Origin: Acidobacteriota bacterium
GTDB lineage: Bacteria > Acidobacteriota > Terriglobia > UBA7540
Length of the DNA: 64,000 nt
Direction of reading: 5' to 3'
Assembly: GCA_021787735.1 (NCBI GenBank)
Contig: JAJYLL010000007.1
Location: forward strand, 23,724-87,723
Under the pieces are notes generated by a model. That model did no database searches and was not told the DNA's origin. It saw nothing but the letters and a program-made list of their open reading frames with translations. Below are positions 18,880-27,723 of this stretch, piece by piece (the first letter of the stretch is position 1; every line of letters starts with the position of its first letter). A program made the translations under genes and the position numbers.

Positions 18880-19536
18880 CTACAGCGATTTCTTTGAGAA
18901 GTACCAGTCTTTGGTCTCAAAGCCTGCTCTCATGCGTTCTTCAGCGGCATCCGTGGTCGCCGGTGGAGGAACGATGACCTTCTCGCCGGGTTTCCAGTTT
19001 GCCGGAGTCGCCACGCCGTGCTTGTCGGTGGTTTGCAAAGCGTCAATCAGGCGAAGAATCTCCTGCATGTTGCGGCCGGTCGTCAAAGGATAGTAGATCA
19101 TCGCGCGGAGAATGCCGTTGGGATCGATCACAAAAACACAGCGGCTTGTTTCCGTCTTGCTTTCTCCGGGCATGATCATCCCGTACAGTGTCGCCACGTT
19201 CTTATTCAGATCTGCAATCACGGGGAAAGGAATCTTCACGCCAAACTTCTCCTCAATGTTCCGAACCCACGCGATGTGCGAATAGGTACTATCGATGCTC
19301 AATCCGCACAGTTCGACGTTACGTTTCTTCAGTTCCGGCGCCAGTTCAGCAAACGCAACGAATTCCGTTGTGCACACAGGTGTGAAATCCGCTGGGTGCG
19401 AGAAAAGAATCAACCAACTGCCCTTGAAGTCTTCCAGGCGCAGCATCCCATGCGTTGTCGGGGCTTCAAAAGCCGGTGCAGGCTGCCCCAAGCGAGGAAA
19501 GCCGGGAGCGACCATTTCCTGAGTTGTCGTGTCCAT
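18880..19536 (-). CDS. 1-Cys peroxiredoxin (Prx6/AhpC-TSA type)
   Basis: This thiol peroxidase reduces H2O2 and organic hydroperoxides. The peroxidatic cysteine is in FSHPADFTPVCTTEFVAFAEL near residue 52, with the conserved Arg of the active site in the TSRCVFVIDPNG region. The longer C-terminal domain ending KDWYFSKKSL is characteristic of the Prx6 subfamily, of which 218 residues is the normal size. Other cysteines occur (ELCGLSID, SRCVFV), so an additional disulfide is possible. The start has AGGAGGATC just upstream, a very strong ribosome site implying high expression. It is upstream of the winged-helix and aquaporin genes in the same direction, forming a likely oxidative-stress cluster. 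Confidence 0.93.
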   Translation of the reverse strand: MDTTTQEMVAPGFPRLGQPAPAFEAPTTHGMLRLEDFKGSWLILFSHPADFTPVCTTEFVAFAELAPELKKRNVELCGLSIDSTYSHIAWVRNIEEKFGVKIPFPVIADLNKNVATLYGMIMPGESKTETSRCVFVIDPNGILRAMIYYPLTTGRNMQEILRLIDALQTTDKHGVATPANWKPGEKVIVPPPATTDAAEERMRAGFETKDWYFSKKSL

Positions 19537-19849
19537 TTTTTGATCCTCCTGAAGGTTAACGGTGAATTGATGGTGTCTATGAAGCTATAGCAACGGCGGG
19601 GTCTTATATCGCAGAAAAAAAGAGCGCTCTTTACCCGCCGGGCCAGGATAAAGGCATGATATCCCTCATATGAAATTTTACCCGGAATTTCCCCTAAAAG
19701 CGGCAGGATCCTTAGTAAAATTCAGTGGTGCGGGAAGTTGCAAAAGTGTCAATGCGGGGGCGCCAATTTGCCCTCAGCCGCCAGAACATTCTAAAGATTG
19801 AGACAGGTGAGGGTCTTCCCACCTCGCCTCGATCCGCAGCCAACGAAGG
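19537..19849. other. Intergenic region between two minus-strand genes
   Basis: No gene is supported here. It should hold the peroxiredoxin promoter (near 19540-19620) and the end of the zinc-ribbon gene. A perfect 12-base palindrome AAGAGCGCTCTT lies about 90 bases upstream of the peroxiredoxin start and is a possible operator. The hairpin near 19805-19825 (GGTGAGGG/CCCACC) is imperfect. Confidence 0.4.
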
Positions 19850-20386
19850 CTAGTAACCTGTTCGCGCTAGCCTGTCGTATTCCCGCTCAGAATCAGCAGG
19901 CAGCAGGACCCAGAGCGTGTAGATTCCGAGCGCAGTCCCAAAAGGGAATCGGATTAAGCCGATTGCACCCAGAAACATAGTCAGCATGCGAGCCCACGGG
20001 CGATAATTCAGCAAACCCCATCCAGCCAGCAGTCCAAGCACAGCGCTTACGAGGAAGAGCGACCCGATCACACCCGCAAGTGGCCATATGAAGGCGCGAA
20101 ATGGGAAGCCAAAATGGAAGAATGGCATAAAGTGCATCGCCATACGGCTGCCGAGGAAAATCCAAAGTCCGGGAATCAGGCCAAAGATGGAAACTACCAG
20201 CCAGAGAATGGCAAGAATCCGAATGTGTTTTTCCACCCTGCTCTGCGCGTACGACACCGGCGCAGGTCTCGTTTCAACCGGAGGCTCATGGACTGGCGGA
20301 GGCGCTGCTGTCACAAGTTGCTGGCCGCATTTACTGCAGAAATTCTGACCGGGCGTAAGGCTTGCCCCACAATTGTTACAAAACAT
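19850..20386 (-). CDS. Zinc-ribbon membrane protein
   Basis: The product has about 178 residues. It opens with a double-CxxC zinc ribbon (MFCNNCGASLTPGQNFCSKCG), followed by a proline-rich linker and about four hydrophobic helices, starting with ILAILWLVVSIFGLIPGLWIF and ending in IYTLWVLLPADSE. This architecture is common in bacterial proteins of unknown function. The track begins at 20719, but the extra 111 residues are low-complexity and read across the divergent promoter region. The ATG at 20386 starts exactly at the zinc ribbon and has AGAGGG upstream. It is divergent from the MutS-like gene, with about 130 bases between the two starts. Confidence 0.8.
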   Translation of the reverse strand: MFCNNCGASLTPGQNFCSKCGQQLVTAAPPPVHEPPVETRPAPVSYAQSRVEKHIRILAILWLVVSIFGLIPGLWIFLGSRMAMHFMPFFHFGFPFRAFIWPLAGVIGSLFLVSAVLGLLAGWGLLNYRPWARMLTMFLGAIGLIRFPFGTALGIYTLWVLLPADSEREYDRLARTGY

Positions 20387-20516
20387 TTGGCTACCCTCTT
20401 TCTCTTCCCTTTTTATAATCACATACGCACAAACTTGCAAAAATGTTCCCTTCACTTGCGGATAGCCTCCGGCGCAAGGGTCGCATGGAGTACAATCAGA
20501 CACTTGGTTTCGAGAA

Positions 20517-22346
20517 ATGTTACAAGACCCCAAGTCCGAATATGGCGCGCGGCTGGAAGCGCTGCAGCAATCACAGTCACACCTTGACCGACGGCACAAA
20601 ATGCTTGGCGGCGTGAATCTGGCGATCGCCCTGGTAGGCGTCGTTGTCCTGGGGTGGACTATGGACTTGCGCTCCGTCTCTATTCTGTGGGTGCTGGTCC
20701 CGGGAGCGGCTCTTGCCATTTCTGCAACTATTCACGCCCGTGTGCTCCGGGCGCGAAGAAAGGGAGACCGTGCCATCGCTTTTTACCGCCGCAGCCTGGC
20801 CAGGCTCGAAGATCGCTGGATGGGCATGGGCGAAACCGGCGAGCACTTCCTTGACCCGGCACACCCCTATTCACGTGACCTCGATCTGTTCGGCAAAGGA
20901 TCGTTGTTTGAACTTCTCTGTACAGCCCGGACCGGGGCCGGCGAAAAAGTGCTAGCCCAGTGGCTGCTTTCTCCCGCCACGGTTGAGGAAATCCATGCCC
21001 GGCACGCCGCCGTCTCTGATCTGAGGCCAAGGCTGGAACTTCGCGAGGACCTGGCCGCTCTGGGAGAAGACGTCCGATCCAAAGTGCATCCTGATGTGCT
21101 GGCCTCCTGGGCTGAAGCCGCCCCAGTGCTGAAATCCACTCTTGCGCGCATAGTGGGATTTGCGCTGGCCGGTGTATGGCTGTTCAGCATCGTGGCATGG
21201 TTTGGCTGGGGCTGGTGGGAACTGGCGATTGCGTCCAGCGCGCTCAACTTGTTTTTCAATTCCCGGTTCAGCGAACGGGTTCAGGAAATCGTTCCGGACC
21301 TGGGAGTGCTGGCCAGTCCAGAGGGCCGAAAGCTTCCATCCACGGAGGACGTGGCGCGAGACCTTGCCGTGCTTGCCGTCGTTCTGGAAAGGCTTGAGCC
21401 GGAACGATTTTCAGCCCCTAAACTCGTCGACCTGCAGGCGGCCCTGAAGGTGGGAGGATTGCTTCCGTCGCGTGCCATCGCCAAGCTGGGCCGGCTGGTC
21501 GATTACATGGAATCCCGCCGAAATCCTGTAGTCGGAGTTCTCGATCCTCTAATCTTCTGGAGCCTTCAGATCGCTTTTGCCATCGACGCCTGGCGCACGA
21601 GATACGGGCCGTCGATCCGCGGCTGGCTTGCTGCGGTGGGCGAGATGGAGGCGCTTTGCGCACTGGCAGCATACTCTTACGAGCACCCGGCCGACACACT
21701 TCCGGAGTTTGTTCCGCAGGAGCAGGGGCTGTTTGAAGCCAAGGACTTTGCACACCCTCTGCTGCCCGAAGCAAAGGCCATCCGCAATGACCTGACCCTC
21801 GGCGGCGACTTGCGGCTGATCATAATCAGTGGACCCAACATGGCGGGCAAGAGTACCCTGATCCGGGCGGTGGGAATCAATGCCGTGCTGGCCCAGTCCG
21901 GAGCCCCGGTGCGCGCCAAACGCCTCATCATGTCGCCGCTCGCAGTGGCGGCTTCCATTTGTGTTCTCGACTCACTCCAGGGCGGCATTTCCCGCTTCTA
22001 CGCCGAGATCACGCGGCTGAAGCTGATCACTGAGTTGACCAGGGGGGCGCTGCCGGTGCTGTTCCTGCTCGATGAATTGCTGAACGGCACCAATTCGCAT
22101 GATCGCCGGATCGGCGCCGAGGGGCTGGTGAAGAGCCTTGTGGAGCACGGAGGGATCGGCCTCGTTACTACGCATGATCTGGCGCTGGCCCGGATGGTTG
22201 ACCAGTTGGGCCCGCGGGCAGTAAATTTTCACTTTGAAGATCATCTGGAAGACGGCCAACTCCATTTTGATTACAAGCTGACTCCAGGTGTCGTGCAGAC
22301 CAGTAACGCGCTCAAACTTATGCGGTCCATAGGACTTGAAGTTTAA
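20517..22346 (+). CDS. Membrane-anchored MutS-family ATPase
   Basis: The C-terminal third is a MutS domain V ATPase: ISGPNMAGKSTLIRAVG is the Walker A site, FLLDELLNGTNSHDR the Walker B and signature region, and LVTTHDLALA the H-loop. A MutS core/lever-like helical region (about residues 250-400) precedes it. The N-terminal mismatch-recognition domain of MutS is absent. Instead there are two hydrophobic pairs near residues 30-75 and 205-250, implying membrane anchoring. The length is 609 residues. Such MutS-like membrane proteins are known in bacteria, but their role is not mismatch repair and remains undefined. The ATG at 20517 is the first possible start. Confidence 0.85.
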   Translation: MLQDPKSEYGARLEALQQSQSHLDRRHKMLGGVNLAIALVGVVVLGWTMDLRSVSILWVLVPGAALAISATIHARVLRARRKGDRAIAFYRRSLARLEDRWMGMGETGEHFLDPAHPYSRDLDLFGKGSLFELLCTARTGAGEKVLAQWLLSPATVEEIHARHAAVSDLRPRLELREDLAALGEDVRSKVHPDVLASWAEAAPVLKSTLARIVGFALAGVWLFSIVAWFGWGWWELAIASSALNLFFNSRFSERVQEIVPDLGVLASPEGRKLPSTEDVARDLAVLAVVLERLEPERFSAPKLVDLQAALKVGGLLPSRAIAKLGRLVDYMESRRNPVVGVLDPLIFWSLQIAFAIDAWRTRYGPSIRGWLAAVGEMEALCALAAYSYEHPADTLPEFVPQEQGLFEAKDFAHPLLPEAKAIRNDLTLGGDLRLIIISGPNMAGKSTLIRAVGINAVLAQSGAPVRAKRLIMSPLAVAASICVLDSLQGGISRFYAEITRLKLITELTRGALPVLFLLDELLNGTNSHDRRIGAEGLVKSLVEHGGIGLVTTHDLALARMVDQLGPRAVNFHFEDHLEDGQLHFDYKLTPGVVQTSNALKLMRSIGLEV

Positions 22347-22403
22347 CGGAAGTGCCTTACGGCAGTCTCCCAAGGCAGATTCTTTTTCCCCGGGTGGTGC
22401 AAC

Positions 22404-23588
22404 GTGCACAAGGCATTCATCGCCTTCTTAATTCTCCTTCAAGTTTCCGCGGTACTTTCAGCTCAACAGGAGAGGCGCCCACGCGCGCGCGATCTGGGCA
22501 TCGTGGTGGGCATTCTGCCGCCTGGCCCGCTTGACGCCATCACAGATGTTGCCGGTGTTGAGGTGGGCCAAACCACCATCATTCGAGGCACGAACATCCG
22601 GACCGGGGTCACCGCCATCCTTCCCCATGCCGGCAATATGTTTCAGGACAAGGTCCCCGGCGCCGTGTTTGTGGGCAACGCCTTCGGAAAACTCATTGGC
22701 TCGACACAGGTGGAAGAACTCGGCGACATCGAAACACCCATTCTGCTGACCTCCACGCTCAGCACCGGGCGCGTGGCGGATGACGTGGTCACCTACATGC
22801 TGTCGCTTCCCGGCAATCAGGATGTGAAATCCATCAATCCCGTCGTCGGTGAAACCAACGACGGCCATCTCAATGACATCCGGGCGCGCGCCATCACGCC
22901 GGACGACGTCTTCAACGCCATTCGCAACGCCAGAGGCGGACCGGTAGAGGAAGGCGACGTGGGCGCGGGAACGGGCACCATGGCTTTCGGGTTCAAGGGA
23001 GGTATTGGAACGGCCTCGCGCCGCCTGCCCGCATCGCTTGGTGGCTACACTGTGGGCGTGCTGGTGCAGAGCAATTTCGGCGGAATCCTCCGCATCCTGG
23101 GCGCTCCCGTCGGCCGCGAGCTCGGTCAGTACTATCTGAAAGACAAGCTGGAGCCGGACACGCAATCATCGCTGGGCATCAGAGACACGGCAGATGGCTC
23201 CATTATGATGGTAGTGGCCACCGACGCTCCACTCGGCACGCGTAATCTTCGGCGCCTCGCAGCCCGCACCATGATGGGGCTGGCGCGCACGGGAGCGGCC
23301 TGCTCAAACGGCAGCGGCGATTACGCCATAGCGTTCTCAGCAGCGCGCGAGGTTCGCATTCGACCCACCACGGGTCTCACGCGGCAGATCACCGTGCTCA
23401 CCAACGAAGCTATGTCGCCCCTGTTTCTCGCCACCATTGAGGCCACAGAAGAGGCCATCTACAATTCCCTGTTCAAAGCCACCACCATGACCGGCAACGG
23501 GGTCACCGTCAAAGCACTTCCCATTCCTGCCACGCTTCGAATACTTCGCAAATACGACGTGATTCCCAGGACTCCTGCTCCGCAGTAA
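22404..23588 (+). CDS. P1-family (DmpA/BapA-type) aminopeptidase, exported
   Basis: This self-processing peptidase belongs to the S58/P1 family related to L-aminopeptidase D-Ala-esterase DmpA and beta-peptidyl aminopeptidase. The family hallmark GITDVAGVEVGQTT appears as DAITDVAGVEVGQTTI. The autocleavage and catalytic Ser lies in ACSNGSGDYAIAFSA near residue 300, where cleavage would give alpha and beta chains. An N-terminal Sec signal (MHKAFIAFLILLQVSAVLSAQ) implies a periplasmic enzyme. The start is GTG. At 394 residues it is full length. A MutS-like gene lies 57 bases upstream, so it may be co-transcribed, but function does not link them. Confidence 0.92.
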   Translation: MHKAFIAFLILLQVSAVLSAQQERRPRARDLGIVVGILPPGPLDAITDVAGVEVGQTTIIRGTNIRTGVTAILPHAGNMFQDKVPGAVFVGNAFGKLIGSTQVEELGDIETPILLTSTLSTGRVADDVVTYMLSLPGNQDVKSINPVVGETNDGHLNDIRARAITPDDVFNAIRNARGGPVEEGDVGAGTGTMAFGFKGGIGTASRRLPASLGGYTVGVLVQSNFGGILRILGAPVGRELGQYYLKDKLEPDTQSSLGIRDTADGSIMMVVATDAPLGTRNLRRLAARTMMGLARTGAACSNGSGDYAIAFSAAREVRIRPTTGLTRQITVLTNEAMSPLFLATIEATEEAIYNSLFKATTMTGNGVTVKALPIPATLRILRKYDVIPRTPAPQ

Positions 23589-23678
23589 GGCGACAGTTTC
23601 CTGAAACGTTGCAGGAAGGTCACGCATCGAAACTCATTTAACAGAAATTATTCGCTGAAGCAGTCGAGGAGAAGAAGA

Positions 23679-24761
23679 ATGTCGAACCTGTTTGACTCGC
23701 TCACAATTCGCAGCCTAACGCTTCGCAACCGAATCGCGGTTTCGCCCATGTGCCAGTATTCCAGCACCGACGGCTACGCAACGGACTGGCATCTCGTGCA
23801 CCTGGGCAGCCGCGCGGCGGGCGGAGCCGCGCTCGTGATGACAGAGGCCACCGCCGTGCTTCCTGAAGGACGAATCAGCCCGCAGGACCTTGGCATCTGG
23901 GACGACGGCCACATTGAGATGCTCTCGCGCATCGTGGGCTTTATTCATCAACAGGGCGCGCTTGCCGGCATCCAGTTGGCGCACGCCGGCCGCAAAGCCA
24001 GCACCTACGCGCCGTGGTGGGGCGAGGGCGCCGTACCGGAAAGCGCAGGCGGATGGCAGGTTGCAGGCCCGAGCAGCATTCCCTTCAGTGAAAATTATCC
24101 CAAGCCGCAGCCTCTAACACTGGAGGGCATTCAAGCCGTGACGGAAGCCTTTGCGCGGGCCGCCCGCCGCGCCGCCCGCGCTGGCTTTGACATCGTCGAA
24201 ATTCACGGCGCGCACGGATATCTGATCCACGAATTTCTCTCGCCGTTCAGCAACCACCGGCAGGACGAATATGGAGGCTCGTTCGAGAACCGCACGCGCC
24301 TGGCGCTCGACGTGATAAAGGCCGTCCGCAATGCCTGGCCTGAAAATCTGCCGCTCTTCCTTCGCATCTCCGCGACCGATTGGGAAGCGGGCGGTTGGGA
24401 CCCTGCGCAATCCGTTGAGCTTGCCCGGCAAGTCAAAACTCTGGGCGTTGACCTGGTGGATTGCTCCTCCGGCGGCAATCTGTTGCACGCGCAGATCCCC
24501 GCAGGCCCCGGTTTCCAGACGCCCTTCGCCGAACGCCTCCGTCGCGAAGCGGGCATTCTGACGGGCGCCGTCGGATTTATCACCGGTCCCGAGCAGGCCG
24601 ATCACATCATCCGCAGCGGCCAGGCGGACATGGTGCTTCTAGCTCGGGAGATGCTCCGCGATCCCTACTGGCCACTGCGGGCCGCGCGCCAATTGGGATA
24701 CCCGACAACCTGGCCTGTCCAGTATCTGCGGGCCGCTCCTGCAGGGTCAAAAGGCCGGTGA
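23679..24761 (+). CDS. NADH:flavin oxidoreductase, Old Yellow Enzyme family (YqjM-like)
   Basis: This FMN-dependent TIM-barrel enzyme reduces activated C=C bonds. The N terminus SLTIRSLTLRNRIAVSPMCQYSS carries the YqjM-type Cys and Tyr, followed by TDWHLVHLGSRAAGG and the catalytic LAHAGRKA (His/Arg). GFDIVEIHGAHGYLIHEFLSP with NHRQDEYGGS gives the FMN site. The length of 360 residues is normal. The start has a purine-rich GGAGAAGAAGA leader. It belongs to the thermophilic-like OYE class, which has no membrane link; physiological substrates are usually unknown. Confidence 0.94.
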   Translation: MSNLFDSLTIRSLTLRNRIAVSPMCQYSSTDGYATDWHLVHLGSRAAGGAALVMTEATAVLPEGRISPQDLGIWDDGHIEMLSRIVGFIHQQGALAGIQLAHAGRKASTYAPWWGEGAVPESAGGWQVAGPSSIPFSENYPKPQPLTLEGIQAVTEAFARAARRAARAGFDIVEIHGAHGYLIHEFLSPFSNHRQDEYGGSFENRTRLALDVIKAVRNAWPENLPLFLRISATDWEAGGWDPAQSVELARQVKTLGVDLVDCSSGGNLLHAQIPAGPGFQTPFAERLRREAGILTGAVGFITGPEQADHIIRSGQADMVLLAREMLRDPYWPLRAARQLGYPTTWPVQYLRAAPAGSKGR

Positions 24762-25346
24762 CATGGTCATCCCCACCTGGGGGCACAGGCTCCCTGTCAA
24801 TGCTGGCCCTTGACCGCAAAGGGGAACCTCTTAAATCCGCGCTTGACATTTGTGGGCTAGCATGGTAGTCTTTTGAACGCCGGCTGAAGGTTTGCCCGGA
24901 CAATTGCGGCAGGATTAAACAGTCTGATCAGACGCTTAATTATGCTGTAAGTTGCTGAAAACGTTGGAAAATGTTTTTGGAACTAAAATTGTGGGACAAA
25001 GAAACACGTTTTTTGAAAAACGAACCCGAGAAGTTGTTGAAAACAATAGGTCGGGGCTGAAAGACGAACCCGAACGAAGCCAAAATCGAAGCCGGGAAGT
25101 TGTTGAAAACACGCAACTGTGGAAAAAGCGAACCCAAAACGAACCCGGCCATGTTGTCGAAAATAATAGATGACTAAAAAGCGAACCACCCGCGCTAAGA
25201 GTTAATTCCGGGCCAATCGCGGATGCCTCTCCGCCCCTCCCCAAGACAAGGCCCCGGCGGGAATTTCCACAGCGAAGAATTGGGATCTTCCCTGCCCATC
25301 TGGTGGCAGCACAAGTAAGACATTCGGCTTTCTGAGATTTGCCAAC
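24762..25346. repeat. Noncoding region with a degenerate repeat cluster
   Basis: Between the OYE gene and ruvC lies about 0.6 kb with no supported gene. From about 24945 to 25170 a motif near GTTGTTGAAAACA recurs: at about 24950 (GTTGCTGAAAACG), 25032 (GTTGTTGAAAACA), 25098 (GTTGTTGAAAACA) and 25152 (GTTGTCGAAAATA). It is often preceded by CGAACCCG or a variant of it. The segment is AT-rich compared with its surroundings. The frames across it read as repetitive low-complexity peptides on both strands, and I treat them as noncoding. It could be an interspersed repeat, a decayed element or a protein-binding array. Confidence 0.6.
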
Positions 25347-25364
25347 GTGTTACAATTTCAGCGC

Positions 25365-25910
25365 ATGACGGGAAACGGCGCCAATTCGATCCGGATCATG
25401 GGTATTGATCCGGGCCTCAACATCACCGGCTACGGCATTATCGAGCGCCGACGCCAGGGGACGGCACTAGTTGAGGCCGGAGTGATTCGCCTGCCGCGCG
25501 CCGAGGGCAACAATCTGCCGTTGCGCCTTGAAACGCTTTTTAAGGGCATCCAGGAGGTGGTTGAAGAGTTCCGCCCGGAGGTCGTCTGCCTGGAAGAAGT
25601 TTACAGCCATGCTGATTATCCCCAGACCGCCGTCCTGATGGGGCATGCCCGCGGGGTAATCTGCCTTGCGGCGCGACTGGCTCGCGTTCCGGTGTTTCCC
25701 ATGTCGGCCAAGCGGATCAAGCAATCGGTCACGGGCAATGGAAACGCCTCAAAACTCCAGGTGCAGCGGGCCGTGCAGCAGCACTTCTCACTGGGCGCGC
25801 CGCCGCGTCCGCCGGACGTGGCCGATGCGCTTGCCGTGGCGTTATGCTATCTGAATACGCTCCGGATCCCGACCAACGGCATTCGGCTTAACGGCGGCAG
25901 GTTGCGATAA
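25365..25910 (+). CDS. ruvC: Holliday junction resolvase RuvC
   Basis: RuvC nicks Holliday junctions bound by RuvAB. Its acidic catalytic residues are visible in order: Asp in MGIDPGLNITGYG, Glu in EVVCLEEVYS, and Asp residues in PPDVADALAVALC. The DYPQTAVLMGHARGV segment is a family hallmark. The ATG at 25365 adds about eleven residues before the conserved IMGIDPG, and an internal ATG (MGIDPG) at 25398 is a second possibility. The protein is about 180 residues. It opens a run ruvC-ruvA-ruvB-folK-kinase on the plus strand. Confidence 0.95.
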   Translation: MTGNGANSIRIMGIDPGLNITGYGIIERRRQGTALVEAGVIRLPRAEGNNLPLRLETLFKGIQEVVEEFRPEVVCLEEVYSHADYPQTAVLMGHARGVICLAARLARVPVFPMSAKRIKQSVTGNGNASKLQVQRAVQQHFSLGAPPRPPDVADALAVALCYLNTLRIPTNGIRLNGGRLR

Positions 25911-25971
25911 CATTTGTTCCTGTGGCGGGGGGGATTCCGGAAACAGTGAAGTTCATTAAAGGAGCAAGCCA

Positions 25972-26628
25972 CTGATATCAGAAGTCACAGGCGAAGTTCT
26001 TTATGACCGCATCGCGCACAATTCCCTGCTGGTGCGCGTCAACTCGCTCTGCTACGAGATCTTCGTGCCGTCGGGGATCGCGGCCCGTCTGCGCCAGGCC
26101 CCGGAGCACGAGCGGCAAAATCCCCTGACGCTTTATACAATTTATTACATTGACGGCGGGATGGCCGGCGGGCACCTGACGCCGAAGTTGGTCGGTTTTC
26201 TTGATCCGCTGGATCGCGAGTTTTTCGAGACTTTCACCACCGTGCCGGGCATCGGATTTATGCGGGCGCTGAAGTGCCTGATCCGGCCACTGAATGAGAT
26301 TGCGCTGGCTATCGAGCGGGGTGACACCGCCTTGCTGAAAAAACTGCCCTATATCGGCGCCAAGACGGCCGAACGGATCGTGACCGACCTTCGCGGCAAG
26401 ATGGCCAAGTTCGCACTGGCACACAGCGACCAACCGCTTTCCGTCGAGACCGAAACGATGTCCGATCTGAAGATAGAAGCCATCCAGGTGCTCGAGCAGT
26501 TGGAGTATTCACACTCCGAGGCCCAGCGGATGGCCAATGATATCCTCGCGCGGTACAAGAACCTGAAGTCAATCGACGAATTCCTGCGCAAAGTGTTCGA
26601 ACAGCGACAGGAAGCAACAAATAGTTGA
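25972..26628 (+). CDS. ruvA: Holliday junction helicase subunit RuvA, probable CTG start
   Basis: RuvA is the tetrameric DNA-binding subunit that loads RuvB on junctions. The track starts at an internal GTG (26032), which would delete the first strands of the OB fold. Extending upstream restores ISEVTGEVLYDRIAHNSLLVRV, matching the family N terminus, up to a stop at 25957. The only usable start in that gap is CTG at 25972 (or ATA at 25975), with AGGAG ending seven bases before the CTG. The OB domain, tandem helix-hairpin-helix segments (TTVPGIGFMRAL, LPYIGAKTAERIVTDL) and a C-terminal three-helix domain follow; about 218 residues in all. The first hairpin (PGIGFMRALK) is divergent. Confidence 0.9.
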   Translation: MISEVTGEVLYDRIAHNSLLVRVNSLCYEIFVPSGIAARLRQAPEHERQNPLTLYTIYYIDGGMAGGHLTPKLVGFLDPLDREFFETFTTVPGIGFMRALKCLIRPLNEIALAIERGDTALLKKLPYIGAKTAERIVTDLRGKMAKFALAHSDQPLSVETETMSDLKIEAIQVLEQLEYSHSEAQRMANDILARYKNLKSIDEFLRKVFEQRQEATNS

Positions 26629-26661
26629 AAGCAGCGGCAGGATCAGTAAGACTCATAAAAT

Positions 26662-27690
26662 ATGTCCAGAGTTCGATTAGTATCGCCGGACCTGATCTCA
26701 CAAGACGAAGAAGTATTCAACCAGACCCTGCGCCCACCCTCGCTTGAGCAATACGTGGGGCAGCGCAAGATTGTTGAAAAGCTTTCCATCGCTCTCCAGG
26801 CGGCCCGCCAGCGGTCGGAATCCGCAGAGCATACGCTGCTGTTTGGCCCTCCGGGGCTGGGCAAGACAACGCTGGCGCATATTATCGCCAATGCCATGGG
26901 CGCAAAGATTGTTACGACCTCCGGCCCGGCGCTTGAACGCACTGGCGACCTGATGGGAATCCTGACCAACCTGGGAGAAGGCGACATTCTCTTTATCGAT
27001 GAGATTCATCGCCTCCCGGCAAACATCGAAGAGTTTCTCTACCCCGCGATGGAAGATTTCAAAGTGGACTTCGTCGTGGATAAGGGAATGTTCGCAAAGA
27101 CCATCAACGTGCCGCTCAAGAGGTTTACCCTGGTGGGCGCAACCACCCGCGCCGGAAGCCTGTCATCGCCCTTGCGAAACCGCTTCGGCCTCTTTTTCCA
27201 CCTGGAGTTTTATCCCGTTGAAGATCTCCAGCAGATCATCCTGCGCTCGGCACAGATCCTGGGGGTAACGATCGATGACACTGGCGCTGCAGAGATTGCG
27301 CGGCGGTCGCGTGGCACACCGCGGATTGCCAACCGGCTGCTTCGGCGAGTGAGGGACTACGCCGACGTCAAAGCGGACGGTCAGATCACCCCCGAATTAG
27401 CCCGACAGGCGTTGCAACTGGAAGGCGTGGACGAGCTGGGCCTGGATGAGCTGGACCGGAACTTCCTCTCTACGATTATCCGGCTTTACAAGGGAGGACC
27501 GGTGGGCGTGGAGGCCATGGCCGCGACTCTGAATGAAGAAGTGGATACGCTGGTGGATATGGTCGAACCTTACCTGCTCCAACTCGGTTTTGTCAGCCGC
27601 ACCCGAAGCGGTCGCATGGCCAACGAACCCGCGTATCAGCACCTGAAAATGTCCATGCCGGGGAGATCGCCGGGGCTGTTTGAAAATTAG
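26662..27690 (+). CDS. ruvB: Holliday junction branch-migration ATPase RuvB
   Basis: This AAA+ motor powers branch migration with Ruv[14 protein letters not shown] opens the domain, the Walker A is [14 protein letters not shown], the Walker B is [10 protein letters not shown], and [18 protein letters not shown] carries sensor 1 and the arginine-finger region. [18 protein letters not shown] is sensor 2, followed by the C-terminal winged-helix domain. The length of 342 residues is standard. The gene follows ruvA by 33 bases in the same operon. Confidence 0.97.
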   Translation: MSRVRLVSPDLISQDEEVFNQTLRPPSLEQYVGQRKIVEKLSIALQAARQRSESAEHTLLFGPPGLGKTTLAHIIANAMGAKIVTTSGPALERTGDLMGILTNLGEGDILFIDEIHRLPANIEEFLYPAMEDFKVDFVVDKGMFAKTINVPLKRFTLVGATTRAGSLSSPLRNRFGLFFHLEFYPVEDLQQIILRSAQILGVTIDDTGAAEIARRSRGTPRIANRLLRRVRDYADVKADGQITPELARQALQLEGVDELGLDELDRNFLSTIIRLYKGGPVGVEAMAATLNEEVDTLVDMVEPYLLQLGFVSRTRSGRMANEPAYQHLKMSMPGRSPGLFEN

Positions 27691-27723
27691 GACGGGGCAA
27701 TTTCGCGGGTTGCAATTGAGTTC

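Noticed and set aside
24945-25170. Possible replication origin with DnaA boxes
   Set aside because: The motifs do not match the DnaA-box consensus and no dnaA, dnaN or gyrB gene is nearby.
24952-25173. 73-residue plus ORF and its minus-strand counterpart
   Set aside because: Peptides are a by-product of the noncoding repeat cluster; both strands stay open because of the repeats and there is no ribosome site.
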